A stretch of 56,021 bases of DNA from Clostridium uliginosum (GCF_900112485.1 NZ_FOMG01000027.1:1-56021); one strand, 5' to 3'; counted from the stretch's first letter, positions 40,931 to 49,981 are shown. The notes: generated by a model from the sequence alone, not told the origin. Numbers and translations: made by a program.

Positions 40931-41509
40931 TTGTATGAGATATCTAATCAAATTGTTGGATTAATTAAATTTTTTAAAGAAACTGAATTAATCAAAATAC
41001 AATTAAGGAATGCGTGGTTAAGTAATGAAAAACAAGAAAGTGTTGCAGAACATTCTTGGAGAATGGGTATGATTGCTTTATGCTTACTTAATTTTGAAAT
41101 AGAAGTTGATGTAGCTAAGATATTAAAAATGTGTATTATCCATGATTTAGGTGAAGCATATGAAGGTGATATACCAGCCATAACGAAAGAAGATAAGAAC
41201 GTAAAAATGCAGCGAGAAACTCATTGCATGAACAAACTATTGGGAGAACTTGAAGATTCATTAAAAGATGAATTATTGCAGCTTTGGAATGAATACAATG
41301 ATGGAATTAGTAAGGAATCGAAGTTTGTTCATGGTATAGATAAAATTGAGACACTTATTCAACATATTCAAGGATCTAATCCAGCTAATTTTGATTATAA
41401 TTTTAACTTAGAGTATGGAAAAGTGTGGACAAGTCAAAATGAAATTTTTGATATGATAAGAAAAGTATTAGATTTGGAAACAAAAAGTAAGATTTCTTTT
41501 AACAAATAG
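40931..41509 (+). CDS. HD-domain phosphohydrolase (YfbR/HDDC2-like)
   Basis: The 192-aa protein has H..HD..D ligands in EHSWRMGMIALCLL, IIHDLGEAYEGDIPAI and later HGIDKIETLIQHI. This matches 5'-deoxyribonucleotidase-type HD proteins. It starts at TTG with AGGAG about 10 bases upstream. Together with the nucleoside hydrolase it suggests a nucleotide-salvage neighbourhood. Intact. Confidence 0.8.
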   Translation: MYEISNQIVGLIKFFKETELIKIQLRNAWLSNEKQESVAEHSWRMGMIALCLLNFEIEVDVAKILKMCIIHDLGEAYEGDIPAITKEDKNVKMQRETHCMNKLLGELEDSLKDELLQLWNEYNDGISKESKFVHGIDKIETLIQHIQGSNPANFDYNFNLEYGKVWTSQNEIFDMIRKVLDLETKSKISFNK

Positions 41510-41522
41510 AAAAAAATTTTAA

Positions 41523-41747
41523 AATGTTATTGGCTTTAACACAAAGGAATATTTCATCTGCCCTGTCACTGATTGGACAACAAATTACTATGATCCTATG
41601 CAGGAAAATCTGGATGATATAAAGAAAAAGTATTTAAGAAACGAAGCTACTTTAGAGGCCATAAATACACTACAGTCAGAAATAGACATTTACACTTATC
41701 ACAATGATAATTTTAGTTATGTGTTCTATACAATGAAACGAATTTAA
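41523..41747 (+). pseudogene. C-terminal remnant of a SAM-dependent methyltransferase
   Basis: The open frame lacks a start and reads FNTKEYFICPVTDWTTNYYD, PMQENLDDIKKKYLRNE, then ending NFSYVFYTMKRI before TAA. This resembles the last 70 residues of class I methyltransferases found beside GNAT genes. The SAM-binding part is missing. The trace ends 23 bases before the GNAT start. Confidence 0.5.
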
Positions 41748-41770
41748 ATATAAAATTGGAGGTATAAAAT

Positions 41771-42280
41771 ATGTTAATAAGACAAGAAGATAGTAAAGAC
41801 TTTAATGAAGTATATTCCGTTGTGAAAACTGCTTTTGCAACCGCAGAACACAAGGATGGAAACGAACAAGATTTAGTTGTTGCGTTAAGAAATAGCGACG
41901 CATTTGTACCTGAATTATCATTAGTTGCAGAAATTGATGATAAAATTGTGGGGCATATCATGTTTACAGATGCTAAAGTTGGAATGAGTACAGTGCTTGT
42001 TGTGGCACCTTTATCTGTATTGCCAGAATATCAAAAGCAAGGTGTGGGAAGTGCTTTAATCAAGGAAGGACACAGAATTGCAAAAAAGTTAGGTTATAAG
42101 TATTCTAATCTTTTAGGAAGTGAAAAATATTATCCACGTTTTGGTTATATTCCAGCTGAACAGTTAGGAATTGAGACACCTGATGGTATTCCCCCTGTAA
42201 ATTTCATGGCCATTAAATTACAGGAAAATGCAGAGCCTATAAATGGAACAATAAAGTATGCAAAAGAGTTTGGACTTTAA
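41771..42280 (+). CDS. GNAT N-acetyltransferase (YhbS-like)
   Basis: The 169-aa protein shows the GNAT core: LVAEIDDKIVGHIMFTDAK, then VLPEYQKQGVGSALIKEG (acetyl-CoA pyrophosphate loop Q/RxxGxG/A) and YYPRFGYIPAEQLG. It is the YhbS subgroup, which acetylates small amines or proteins; the target is unknown. GGAGGT precedes the ATG. Confidence 0.85.
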   Translation: MLIRQEDSKDFNEVYSVVKTAFATAEHKDGNEQDLVVALRNSDAFVPELSLVAEIDDKIVGHIMFTDAKVGMSTVLVVAPLSVLPEYQKQGVGSALIKEGHRIAKKLGYKYSNLLGSEKYYPRFGYIPAEQLGIETPDGIPPVNFMAIKLQENAEPINGTIKYAKEFGL

Positions 42281-42414
42281 ACAAATTTACTTATCAAAAA
42301 AATGATTAACTGAATAGCACAGTTAATCATTTTTTCCGCATCATGTTCATCTGGGCTTCTTAAAATGCATGTTGTTCCGTCTTTTAATTCTATTTCATTT
42401 TCTCCAAATTTCAT
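42277..42414 (-). pseudogene. N-terminal fragment of a second GNAT gene
   Basis: ATG at 42414, with GGGAGG upstream, opens MKFGENEIELKDGTTCILRS and PDEHDAEKMI, the usual start of a GNAT protein. It then runs into a terminator hairpin and stops after 45 codons. The catalytic part is lost. Confidence 0.55.
42296..42336. terminator. Bidirectional terminator
   Basis: AAAAAATGATTAACTG and CAGTTAATCATTTTTT form a stem with T runs on both strands. It ends the GNAT gene (+) and interrupts the GNAT fragment (-). Confidence 0.7.
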
Positions 42415-42481
42415 TATGATTCCCTCCCAATATTACTAGTTATTTCTTGGGAAATTATAACATATCTACTGAATATTATGT

Positions 42482-43105
42482 TTACTTAGTTTTTATCATG
42501 TATCTTAAAACTGTTTTTAACTTGTCTTTCTCAGTTTTTCTGGCATCAGACAAATATATCTCTCTATGAACCATGGATTTCCTTTCATAGCCGTTTTCAT
42601 TTATAAAATTCAACATTTTTTCAAAAGATGCTGGTTCATCATCATACGAACCTTTGTGCATAATTTGAACAGATAAGCCATCTTCTATTTCATCAAAATA
42701 TACTTCTTTCAATAATGGATGTGGTTTCTTTTTATTTACAATTTCAAACGCTTTTATAACTGCTTCATTTGTAACAAAATCAGGTTGTCTTATCATAATT
42801 GTATAAAGCAGTTCGTCTTTGTTTAAAATATCACTATTTTTGCCTTCTTCAGTTAAGTCCCAAACTCCTTCTAATGGGTACACGGTATATTCAAAATATC
42901 CATCTGGAGTAAAACCATTTTTAGGCATCATTCTTACTGCATAGGCTAATGAGTATAAAACACCAATTCTCTCAGAAAAATCTGCATTATTAGGATTACC
43001 CTTACCCTTAATTGCAAAAAACTTTTGTTTAGGTATAGTTAATAACTGTGGTTTATCCTTTGGAACATATAATTCTTTTTCATGTTTTCTCCATTCATGC
43101 TTCAT
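42482..43105 (-). CDS. GyrI-like small-molecule-binding protein
   Basis: The 207-aa protein has an N-terminal basic stretch, then TIPKQKFFAIKGKGNPNNAD and a paired SHS2-type repeat (EYTVYPLEGVWDL; LSVQIMHKGSYDDEPASFEKM), as in the stand-alone GyrI-like domain. There is no DNA-binding domain. Such proteins bind hydrophobic cations or hydrolyse cyclopropyl compounds. It echoes the ligand domains of the two AraC-GyrI regulators in the window. Confidence 0.75.
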   Translation of the reverse strand: MKHEWRKHEKELYVPKDKPQLLTIPKQKFFAIKGKGNPNNADFSERIGVLYSLAYAVRMMPKNGFTPDGYFEYTVYPLEGVWDLTEEGKNSDILNKDELLYTIMIRQPDFVTNEAVIKAFEIVNKKKPHPLLKEVYFDEIEDGLSVQIMHKGSYDDEPASFEKMLNFINENGYERKSMVHREIYLSDARKTEKDKLKTVLRYMIKTK

Positions 43106-43178
43106 TGTTTACTCCTTTTAGAATACATCTATATGCTTCTTCTCCTGATTTTCTTTCATATAAATCTTCAATGCCATT

Positions 43179-43235
43179 TTACATACAAGTATAGTCACAC
43201 ACTTTATGTTTTAATTTAATAATCGTCTTTGACAT
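43179..43235 (-). pseudogene. N-terminal fragment of a BtrH-like/peptidase-C39-like protein
   Basis: A strong AAAGGAGGATATAT site precedes ATG 43235. The frame reads MSKTIIKLKHKVCDYTCM and stops, then in the same frame continues NGIEDLYERKSGEEAYRC. The cysteine-containing start CDYTCM-NGIEDLYE recalls BtrH-type N-termini. A nonsense codon and loss of the remainder make it dead. Confidence 0.35.
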
Positions 43236-43321
43236 ATATATCCTCCTTTTATAAAGTTAATCATGTAGATAACTTACTTTAAAAAGAGTATATACCCTTA
43301 CATAATGATAGAGTCAATATA

Positions 43322-43510
43322 TTATCTTATAATTCTCTTAATTGCATTTCCTAATTTTCGAAAAAGGTTTCGAAAAAATTCAAAAATATCATGAAAAAAT
43401 TCAAAGATTATTCCTAAATGTTTAAATATTTCTGAACCTATTAATTTTGATAATCTTGAAATAATAATACCAGCTATTAGAAATATTAGAACAACAACTA
43501 TACTTTCCGT
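43322..43510 (-). CDS. Small membrane protein, about 62 aa, start unclear
   Basis: An open frame from 43510 to TAA at 43324-43322 encodes a hydrophobic helix (SIVVVLIFLIAGIIIS) followed by an amphipathic, Phe/Arg-rich tail (FEFFHDIFEFFRNLFRKL). AGAGGTG stands just upstream, but no ATG, GTG or TTG follows in frame, so it is either started at an unusual codon or frameshifted at the front. Family unknown. Confidence 0.3.
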   Translation of the reverse strand, partial: TESIVVVLIFLIAGIIISRLSKLIGSEIFKHLGIIFEFFHDIFEFFRNLFRKLGNAIKRIIR

Positions 43511-43605
43511 TTAAACACCTCTTTTAGTAATTTCTATTTTTATATTCTCATAATATGAATAATTTTAATTTATTGGTTATTTAATCAATTTGCCATAATT
43601 AATGC

Positions 43606-44028
43606 TTATTTTACTCGTTGAGCACTTGGATGATTTTCATTAAAATGAACTAAATCCCACAAGTTACCGTATAAATCTTTAAATACTGCAACTGTACCAT
43701 ATGATTGCTCTTTAGGGGGCCTAACAAACTCTATACCTTTTTCAATCATTTCATTGTAATCTCTCCAAAAATCATCTGTTCCAAGAAATAGAAAAACTCT
43801 TCCTCCTGTTTGATTTCCAATAAACGATATTTGTTCTGGTTTAGAAGCTCTTGCAAGTAATATTGTTGTTCCTGATGAACCTGGTGGAGACACGACCACC
43901 CAACGTTTATTTTGTTCTGGTTGATACGTATCTTCTATTAATGTAAAATTAAGTTTTTTTGTATAAAAGTCAATTGCTTCATCATAATCCTTGACTACTA
44001 ATGCAATGTGTACAACAGATTGTAACAT
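43606..44028 (-). CDS. VOC-family (glyoxalase/dioxygenase superfamily) protein
   Basis: The 140-aa protein has two beta-alpha-beta-beta-beta modules: VVHIALVVKDYDEAIDFYTK with the first His, and GRVFLFLGTDDFWRDYNEMI with TVAVFKDLYGNLWDLVHF. The metal ligands H and E/D positions are retained in part. The family includes lyases and antibiotic-binding proteins; function cannot be fixed. GAGG precedes the ATG. Confidence 0.8.
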   Translation of the reverse strand: MLQSVVHIALVVKDYDEAIDFYTKKLNFTLIEDTYQPEQNKRWVVVSPPGSSGTTILLARASKPEQISFIGNQTGGRVFLFLGTDDFWRDYNEMIEKGIEFVRPPKEQSYGTVAVFKDLYGNLWDLVHFNENHPSAQRVK

Positions 44029-44214
44029 TTTATTTTCCTCACTTTCTCTATAAAATATAAATAATCTTCAATTCTCGCTAAATTATATTTCAACAAACCT
44101 TGAAAAATAATTTCTTTATCCTGTTCTTTGCTTAAGAGTGTTATTCTTTATTAGCAAATAAGCTTATATTACGTTTATTAAAAACAGTTTACAACGAAAA
44201 AAAGTACTGCAAAT

Positions 44215-45153
44215 TCATTTGAATAATACGGTAACTCGTATTTGCGTAATTTCTTGTATTAAACTTAATCCTTTTTGTATAAGTGGAGAAATAAATTTTT
44301 TAAATTCTTCATTTCTTGTTTCATTAAGGTTTTCACCTGTTTTTAGTGAGATGATGACATTAATTAGCCATCTTGAAGTTGAAAATACTTTAAAATATTC
44401 AAAATTATCAATGTTCTCAGTTTTTAGCTCTGTATATTTTTTGAAGACCTTTTGACTAAATTCTTCGAATCCACTTCTTTCCATTAGGGTACATGTCCAT
44501 GCTAAATCAAATCTATAGTCTCCAATTCCCCATAGCAAATCAATTACATACAGTTTTTCATTGTTATCCACTATCACGTTCCATGGATGATAATCTCTAT
44601 GAATTATAGATAATTTATGACTTACAATATTCATTTTTTCTGTATCTAACCAATCTATTATTTGAGTAAAACCGTCTAAATTATTTTCCTTTACTAATTC
44701 TTTAATTTCATTAATTTCTTTTTTAATAAAAGAGGTTGTAGAATCTTTTACAAGTTCCTTGTTTACTATTGATATATCTAATTCATGAAGTTCAAAAAAT
44801 ACCTTTATAAATTTATCTAATAATTGCTCCTTGTCTTCTTTAGATAAATTCTCATAACATGTCCATAAATTTTCTCCTTCAATTTCTTCCATAACTATAT
44901 ACGGTTTTTCATTAGAAAAGTCACAATTTATGGGTTTTGGAACTGGATAATTTGCTTTATAAAGAAAGTTTAACCCTGCCCATTCTTGTTTTATATTTTC
45001 AAGTGCATTTTTACTACTATTATAGGTTTTAATTACATATCTTTGATCATTATCTTTTGATTTTAGGGAGATAATTTCTCCTGCCCACCCTGATTTTAAA
45101 ATCTTAACATCTTCTATTTTCGTTCCTAATCTATTTTCAATATCTTTATACAT
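44215..45153 (-). CDS. Aminoglycoside phosphotransferase-family kinase
   Basis: The 312-aa protein has the Brenner motif HRDYHPWNVIVD (about 190-201) and the DFG-like IDLLWGIGDYRFDLAW, plus ATP-lobe lysine in RYVIKTY. It is a choline-kinase/APH-fold enzyme phosphorylating a small molecule, possibly an antibiotic, fructosamine or homoserine-like substrate. GGGGGT precedes the ATG. No partner gene gives a clue. Confidence 0.8.
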   Translation of the reverse strand: MYKDIENRLGTKIEDVKILKSGWAGEIISLKSKDNDQRYVIKTYNSSKNALENIKQEWAGLNFLYKANYPVPKPINCDFSNEKPYIVMEEIEGENLWTCYENLSKEDKEQLLDKFIKVFFELHELDISIVNKELVKDSTTSFIKKEINEIKELVKENNLDGFTQIIDWLDTEKMNIVSHKLSIIHRDYHPWNVIVDNNEKLYVIDLLWGIGDYRFDLAWTCTLMERSGFEEFSQKVFKKYTELKTENIDNFEYFKVFSTSRWLINVIISLKTGENLNETRNEEFKKFISPLIQKGLSLIQEITQIRVTVLFK

Positions 45154-45368
45154 AGCTTTACCCCCGCTTTAACTAAGTAGGAAAAATAATAGCTGAAATG
45201 AAATACGTTCTGCATCTTCACTAAATTTTATAGTACAAAATCATTTAATTATATATAACTTAACTTTATATGTTCTCAGATCCACATATCTAGAATTACT
45301 TAATTGCTATTTTTTATTTACGAATATTGAGTAGTAAATTTATCTAAAACTATTGCTCACTTATACAA

Positions 45369-45806
45369 TTAATTTCGCTTGTCATGATAAAAATAACTAC
45401 CTACTTCAGCAATTACCATAATTGTAGGAACAATTCCTATACCAATAAAAAAGCCCCCTAACATAATATTCTTTGTTACTGACAATGCAATTATAGATAG
45501 AATTGTAATAGCAATACAAATTAAAAATGTAATATTAAACGCACTGCTTTTTGATTTCATATTAATCAAATTTTCTCGTTCATCATCATTTTGCACATCT
45601 TCTTTTGTACACTTATTGCTTAAACTTCTATATACTTCTGTTACCCCAAATAAAACACAAAAAGTATCTAATATAATATATTTTATAATTCTTAAGATAT
45701 CTAAGTTATTAAATCTGATAATTGTATCTGGAATGCTAATTGCCGCTAAGAATAGAAATACTATACCACTCCAAAATTTCTTTTTATTATATATTTTTTT
45801 CTTCAT
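45369..45806 (-). CDS. Four-helix membrane protein, DUF2178-like
   Basis: The 145-aa protein has four hydrophobic helices in two pairs separated by a charged stretch DDERENLINMKSKS (about 75-88). The DERE-K pattern is reminiscent of the DUF2178/DUF6442 group often encoded beside small XRE regulators. No such regulator is adjacent. AAAGGAG precedes the ATG. Function unknown. Confidence 0.6.
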   Translation of the reverse strand: MKKKIYNKKKFWSGIVFLFLAAISIPDTIIRFNNLDILRIIKYIILDTFCVLFGVTEVYRSLSNKCTKEDVQNDDERENLINMKSKSSAFNITFLICIAITILSIIALSVTKNIMLGGFFIGIGIVPTIMVIAEVGSYFYHDKRN

Positions 45807-45873
45807 TTTCTAAATTCTCCTTTAAGCAATATAAACATATCTGGATTATAAATTATAGATTACTTTATAAATA

Positions 45874-46650
45874 TTAATCCTTTCGTAACCTAATAATAAG
45901 TGCAGAAGGTATTTCATTCCACTCTGTTTTATCTGTTTTGAACACAGGTTCTTTAACAGCAGTAACTACAAAACCAGCTCTAAAACTTTGTTCAAGTAAT
46001 TCTGATAGAGATCTATGATAATATAGTTGTGGAACTGGTTGTCCTACTATTGCAATACCTTCATAGCATTGAGGAGTTATATATTTAAATATCTGGACAG
46101 CATTTCTAGTTTCTACCTTTCCAGGTAATTCCTCTGTTTCAACAATTTTTCTCATTTTAGGGGATTGAAAACATGGATGCATAATAGAAAACACAAATAT
46201 TCCATTTGGCTTTAATAATTTATAAACTGCATTAAGCAATGGATTAATATCCGCAATATCCATTAAAGCCATGTTAGCTACAGCTTTATCAAAACATTCA
46301 CACCCTAGTTCAATAAGTTGATTATAGTTTGTTGCATCTATTACTTTAAATTTAATATTATCTAAATATGAAGCACACCTTTTTTTAGCATTTTCTATTA
46401 AATTAACACTGTAATCAAATGCAGTTACTTCAGCTCCTAAATCAACCAATCTCTTTGAAAAGTTCCCATTACCACAAGCAATATCTAATATTTCTTCTCC
46501 TTCATTAACTTCTAATAACACCTCAGTTGATGGTCTAATAATTTCTGTATGAAATGTATTACTATGCTCACCCATTCTCTCATCCCAAAAGTCAGCATTT
46601 TTTTCCCATCTTTTTTTACTTTCATCCGTTGTTGTAGTCCAGTTGCTCAT
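45874..46650 (-). CDS. Class I SAM-dependent methyltransferase
   Basis: The 258-aa protein has motif I ILDIACGNGNFSKRL (about 54-68), the acidic end of the next strand VTAFDYS, and motif post I KAVANMALMDI. It is the UbiE/COQ5-like type for small-molecule substrates. GGAGGTG precedes the ATG. A perfect TACGTCATA/TATGACGTA inverted repeat lies upstream and may be an operator. The substrate is unknown. Confidence 0.8.
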   Translation of the reverse strand: MSNWTTTTDESKKRWEKNADFWDERMGEHSNTFHTEIIRPSTEVLLEVNEGEEILDIACGNGNFSKRLVDLGAEVTAFDYSVNLIENAKKRCASYLDNIKFKVIDATNYNQLIELGCECFDKAVANMALMDIADINPLLNAVYKLLKPNGIFVFSIMHPCFQSPKMRKIVETEELPGKVETRNAVQIFKYITPQCYEGIAIVGQPVPQLYYHRSLSELLEQSFRAGFVVTAVKEPVFKTDKTEWNEIPSALIIRLRKD

Positions 46651-46682
46651 ATTATATACACCTCCACATTCATATTATTACT

Positions 46683-46706
46683 TACGTCATAATTTACTAT
46701 GACGTA
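46683..46706. promoter_or_regulatory. Palindrome upstream of the methyltransferase gene
   Basis: TACGTCATA and TATGACGTA, separated by 6 bases, form a perfect inverted repeat about 35 bases before the start codon. A relaxed relative, ATGATGTCATTA, lies near 46735. Candidate operator for an unidentified regulator. Confidence 0.5.
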
Positions 46707-46848
46707 GCAAAAAATATTACATTCTCAATAATGACATCATTGGAATGAACTTAATACGTTTAAATAATTTTAAAAAGTATTTTTTCTTTTTATAATCTCG
46801 AACAAATAAATTTTTAACTACTTTATTAAGTATGTTTCTACTAATATT

Positions 46849-47298
46849 TTATATATATTCAGTAACAAAATCAGTAAAAAGAAGACCTTCTAAATGGTCA
46901 ATTTCGTGGCAAAAACATTTTGCTAAATCTCCTTTACCTGTTAATGTTATTTCTTCACCATTTTCATTAAGTGCTTCTACTGTTACTTTTTCTGGCCTTA
47001 ATACTTTTCCAAATACATTCGGATTACTTAAGCATCCCTCTATAACTTCTTGACTTCCTTCTTGCTTAATTATCCTCGGATTAACTAATTTTATAAGTCC
47101 CTGTCCCATATCTATAACAACTAATCTTTTTAGTATACCTATTTGTGGTGCTGCTAATCCTCCCCCATTTTCTGTATTATACATAGTCTCCGCCATATCA
47201 TCTAATATCTGTCTTATTTTTTCATTTACAACCTCAACTTCTCTACTTTTCTTTCTTAATATTTCATCACCAAAAAGTCTGATTTTCCTTAATGCCAT
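46849..47298 (-). CDS. def: Peptide deformylase
   Basis: The 149-aa enzyme has motif 1 GGGLAAPQIG (45-54), motif 2 EGCLS (87-91, metal Cys) and motif 3 HEIDH (131-135, metal His pair and catalytic Glu), complete. It removes the N-formyl group from nascent proteins. The start is directly after an XRE regulator stop codon (1-base gap), so the two are coupled. Being in an accessory region next to a regulator, it may be a second, inducible copy giving tolerance to deformylase inhibitors. Confidence 0.9.
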   Translation of the reverse strand: MALRKIRLFGDEILRKKSREVEVVNEKIRQILDDMAETMYNTENGGGLAAPQIGILKRLVVIDMGQGLIKLVNPRIIKQEGSQEVIEGCLSNPNVFGKVLRPEKVTVEALNENGEEITLTGKGDLAKCFCHEIDHLEGLLFTDFVTEYI

Positions 47299-47535
47299 TT
47301 AAATTACCCCTCTACTTAATTGTGCTCTTGATTTTCTTTCACTTTCTTCAAAAAGAAAAACCTCTTCTATCGGACAGTGAAATATTTGTGAAATATCATA
47401 AGCTAACCATATAGATGGTTCATATTTTTCTGTTTCAATGGAATTTATCGCTTGTCTTGATACGCCTACAAGCGCTCCCAATTGTTCCTGTGTTAATCCA
47501 ATAACTTCACGAAATTCTTTTAGTTTGTTTTTCAT
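47299..47535 (-). CDS. XRE-family helix-turn-helix regulator
   Basis: The 78-aa protein has KNKLKEFREVIGLTQEQLGA, then VSRQAINSIETEKYEPSIWL, the typical Cro/CI fold of single-domain clostridial XRE proteins, with a short charged C-terminus. ATG 47535 follows AGGAGTG by about 8 bases. It is cotranscribed with def, an unusual pairing. It probably autoregulates the operon. Confidence 0.85.
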   Translation of the reverse strand: MKNKLKEFREVIGLTQEQLGALVGVSRQAINSIETEKYEPSIWLAYDISQIFHCPIEEVFLFEESERKSRAQLSRGVI

Positions 47536-47685
47536 TAACAATCACTCCTGTCATGTTTACCTTACATAAAGTATATTCTTATCCTAATTTCATGTCAAGT
47601 TAACATTACATCATATCTTGTGTTATTTTTAAACTTACAACTTTTCGAATACCATACATAGAACTTATTATTTTCTTTCATAATT

Positions 47686-48693
47686 TTAATATTTAATAAT
47701 CACATTTAACGCTTCATCAACTTTACTTGCTATTTCAATTGCAGATATTAAGTTTTCCCATTCAAATTCATGAGTTATAATGGATTCAATATCATATTTA
47801 CCACTTTCCATAATAGTAATTACATCCATTACATCTTCTGGTTTATAACCTCCAGATCCAATCAAACTATGCTGTGAAAATGTCATTGCTAATATATCTA
47901 CATTTCGTACCGCATGATGAACTCCGACGATAACTAATCGGCTTTCTATCTTCCCCATTGCCTGATATGTATCAAGAATTTCAGATGCTCCTGCTGCATC
48001 AATAAAAATATCGACATCTGCTGTCATACCCGATATATTATACGCCTGCCCAAATATCTTGCTTGCTTTTAATCTCAAATCCTCTTTACTTGAATTACAA
48101 GTTTCAAATCCTAAAGCCTTAGCTTTTTCCAAACGAAAATCAGTAATATCAACCAACATAATTGTCTTGCAACCAAAAAACTTCAATGCTATAGCTGCCG
48201 CTATGCCAATTGTACCTGCTCCAAATACAATTGCATTTTCATCTTGTTTTGGATTAGACCTTCTTGCAGCACGTGTTCCCACAGTAAATGGTTCAATCAA
48301 ACAAGCTACTTTGGATGAAATTTTATCACTAACTTTATAAACCTGCTTATTTAATTCACAATTTGGAATCAATATATATTCTGAAAATCCACCTAGACTT
48401 CCAGCACGCTTTGGGTCACCTCTAGCAAGTAGTGGATATGGATAAACTCTATCACCCACCTTGATATCTTTCACATTCTTTCCGACAGTCACCACTTTCG
48501 AAACCATTTCATGCCCAAATTCCTGTCCCTTAATTATTCTATGTCCATGTTCTCCATGAAAATAAACAGCAATGTCAGAACCACAGATGCTGGCGTAAAT
48601 ATTTTTTACTAAAATATCATTATCGTTGCAAACTGGTGTTTCTTTATTAGTTAATATAATGTTTTTCTCACCATTATAAATTGCAGCCTTCAT
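47686..48693 (-). CDS. Zinc-type medium-chain alcohol/polyol dehydrogenase
   Basis: The 335-aa enzyme has catalytic zinc ligands in SICGSD and GQEFGHE and a Rossmann GAGTIGIAAAIAL segment. The structural-zinc four-cysteine loop is absent, replaced by YPLLARGDPKRAGSLGGFSE. It resembles threonine-, idonate- or sorbitol-dehydrogenase relatives. GGAGGAG precedes the ATG. The divergent TetR-type gene probably represses it. Confidence 0.85.
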   Translation of the reverse strand: MKAAIYNGEKNIILTNKETPVCNDNDILVKNIYASICGSDIAVYFHGEHGHRIIKGQEFGHEMVSKVVTVGKNVKDIKVGDRVYPYPLLARGDPKRAGSLGGFSEYILIPNCELNKQVYKVSDKISSKVACLIEPFTVGTRAARRSNPKQDENAIVFGAGTIGIAAAIALKFFGCKTIMLVDITDFRLEKAKALGFETCNSSKEDLRLKASKIFGQAYNISGMTADVDIFIDAAGASEILDTYQAMGKIESRLVIVGVHHAVRNVDILAMTFSQHSLIGSGGYKPEDVMDVITIMESGKYDIESIITHEFEWENLISAIEIASKVDEALNVIIKY

Positions 48694-48827
48694 AATAATT
48701 CATCTCCTCCTGTATTAATATACATTTAACAAATTGATACTTGTATTATTTATTATCATTTATTATGATATTATAATCAACCATCATTATCAGAACATAT
48801 GTTGGAATAATAAATAGGAGAATAAAT

Positions 48828-49403
48828 ATGAACAGAAAAAATAATCAGAGATTTCAAAATACAGAGACAAAAATACAACAAGCTTTATTAGAAATGTTAG
48901 AATATAAAGACTTCAGTAAAATTACCGTTCAAGAAATATGCAAAATAGCTAATATAAACCGTTCAACATTTTATGCACATTATCTGGATGTCTATGATTT
49001 AATAGAAAAAATAGAGTGTAATATTCATCAGAAGCTTCTGTCTCTATATGTAGGTACAGGAGCTACTAAAACTAATTTCCTTAATCCTAAATACCTTACC
49101 ATATTTTTAAGTTTTATATATCAGTATAGAAACTTTTATCGTGTATGCTTGCAAACCCGTAAAAAGTTTCCTATTGAACAAGGCTTTGAACCATTATGGA
49201 ACAACATTATTAAACCATATTGTCAAAAAATAGGATTTAAATCTGAAGATGAAATGATGTACTACTTTGTCTATTTTCAAGCAGGATTTACAATGATGCT
49301 AAAACGTTGGGTAGATAATGATTTCAATGAATCACCTGAAGAACTTTCAGAAATCTTTTTAAAGTGCATTTCCAATGGGTTCAATACATATATTTCGTTA
49401 TAA
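48828..49403 (+). CDS. TetR-family regulator
   Basis: The 191-aa protein has an N-terminal helix-turn-helix (LLEMLEYKDFSKITVQEICK, IANINRSTFYAHYLDVYDL) and a helical C-terminal domain of the TetR_C_7/AcrR-like type common in Firmicutes. It is divergent from the alcohol dehydrogenase gene. AGGAG precedes the ATG. Confidence 0.85.
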   Translation: MNRKNNQRFQNTETKIQQALLEMLEYKDFSKITVQEICKIANINRSTFYAHYLDVYDLIEKIECNIHQKLLSLYVGTGATKTNFLNPKYLTIFLSFIYQYRNFYRVCLQTRKKFPIEQGFEPLWNNIIKPYCQKIGFKSEDEMMYYFVYFQAGFTMMLKRWVDNDFNESPEELSEIFLKCISNGFNTYISL

Positions 49404-49405
49404 TA

Positions 49406-49490
49406 CTACTTTACAAAATCATTAACTTTTTGTTTTAATTCTTCTTTTGTACCTTCAGCAATAATTTTTTCCTGGTTCATAATAAGAATA
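49406..49490 (-). pseudogene. C-terminal tail of an ABC transporter ATPase
   Basis: The minus-strand frame reads ILIMNQEKIIAEGTKEELKQ, then KVNDFVK and TAG. The KIIAEGT-EEL signature is the end of antibiotic-export-type ATPases. The ATPase body is missing. Confidence 0.55.
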
Positions 49491-49547
49491 GTCTTCTTGT
49501 TTTATACTCTAAAATATATCAGAAAAAAATATAGATAATGTATATAG

Positions 49548-49577
49548 AAATAGAGGTCAAAAGCTTGACCTCTATTT
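49548..49577 (+). terminator. Terminator downstream of the TetR gene
   Basis: AAATAGAGGTCAA and TTGACCTCTATTT form a perfect stem with a 4-base loop, followed by TGG. It lies 145 bases beyond the TetR stop codon. Confidence 0.6.
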
Positions 49578-49690
49578 TGGTGAGTTTATCTTACAACTTA
49601 AATTTGTGATGTAAGTGTAAATATATTATTAATTATCATAGATTACATATTAGTATATTAAGACCAATCATACTCTTGTTAATAAATAAT

Positions 49691-49729
49691 ATAAGATTTG
49701 TATATTATCTTTTAATATACAAATCTTAT
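49691..49729 (-). terminator. Palindrome covering the stop codon of the 89-aa membrane protein gene
   Basis: ATAAGATTTGTATATTA and TAATATACAAATCTTAT are perfect complements. The right-hand arm encodes the last codons (IRFVY) and the stop of the gene; the left arm lies beyond it. Confidence 0.6.
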
Positions 49730-49981
49730 ATACCAATAAATCAACATAATTACTATAATTAGGTTCCATAATATTAATTGGATTAAATCTTTCTTTATAA
49801 GTGGCTTATTAGTTATTCTATATTCAATATCTAATAACATAGTAAATAAAGAAAAAAAAATAACAGTTAAAAATTTAATATATTTATTAGCATTAAAAAT
49901 ATCAGAAATCATCCAATATATTATTGGGAAAAAGCACATAAGAAACGTATAACGCTTAAAGAACTTATCTGAAATTTTCAT
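49712..49981 (-). CDS. Small three-helix membrane protein, 89 aa
   Basis: The product has three hydrophobic helices (FLMCFFPIIYWMISDIF; IKFLTVIFFSLFTMLLDIEY; LILWNLIIVIMLIYWYI) and basic loops. TAGGAG precedes the ATG. No family recognised. Its end is embedded in a perfect palindrome. Confidence 0.5.
   Translation of the reverse strand: MKISDKFFKRYTFLMCFFPIIYWMISDIFNANKYIKFLTVIFFSLFTMLLDIEYRITNKPLIKKDLIQLILWNLIIVIMLIYWYIRFVY

Noticed and set aside
43606..44028. Fosfomycin- or bleomycin-resistance protein
   Set aside because: VOC fold only; the diagnostic metal and substrate residues of those resistance proteins cannot be confirmed.
44215..45153. Calling the kinase a specific aminoglycoside resistance enzyme
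   Set aside because: The Brenner motif is shared by many small-molecule kinases; substrate residues are not diagnostic.
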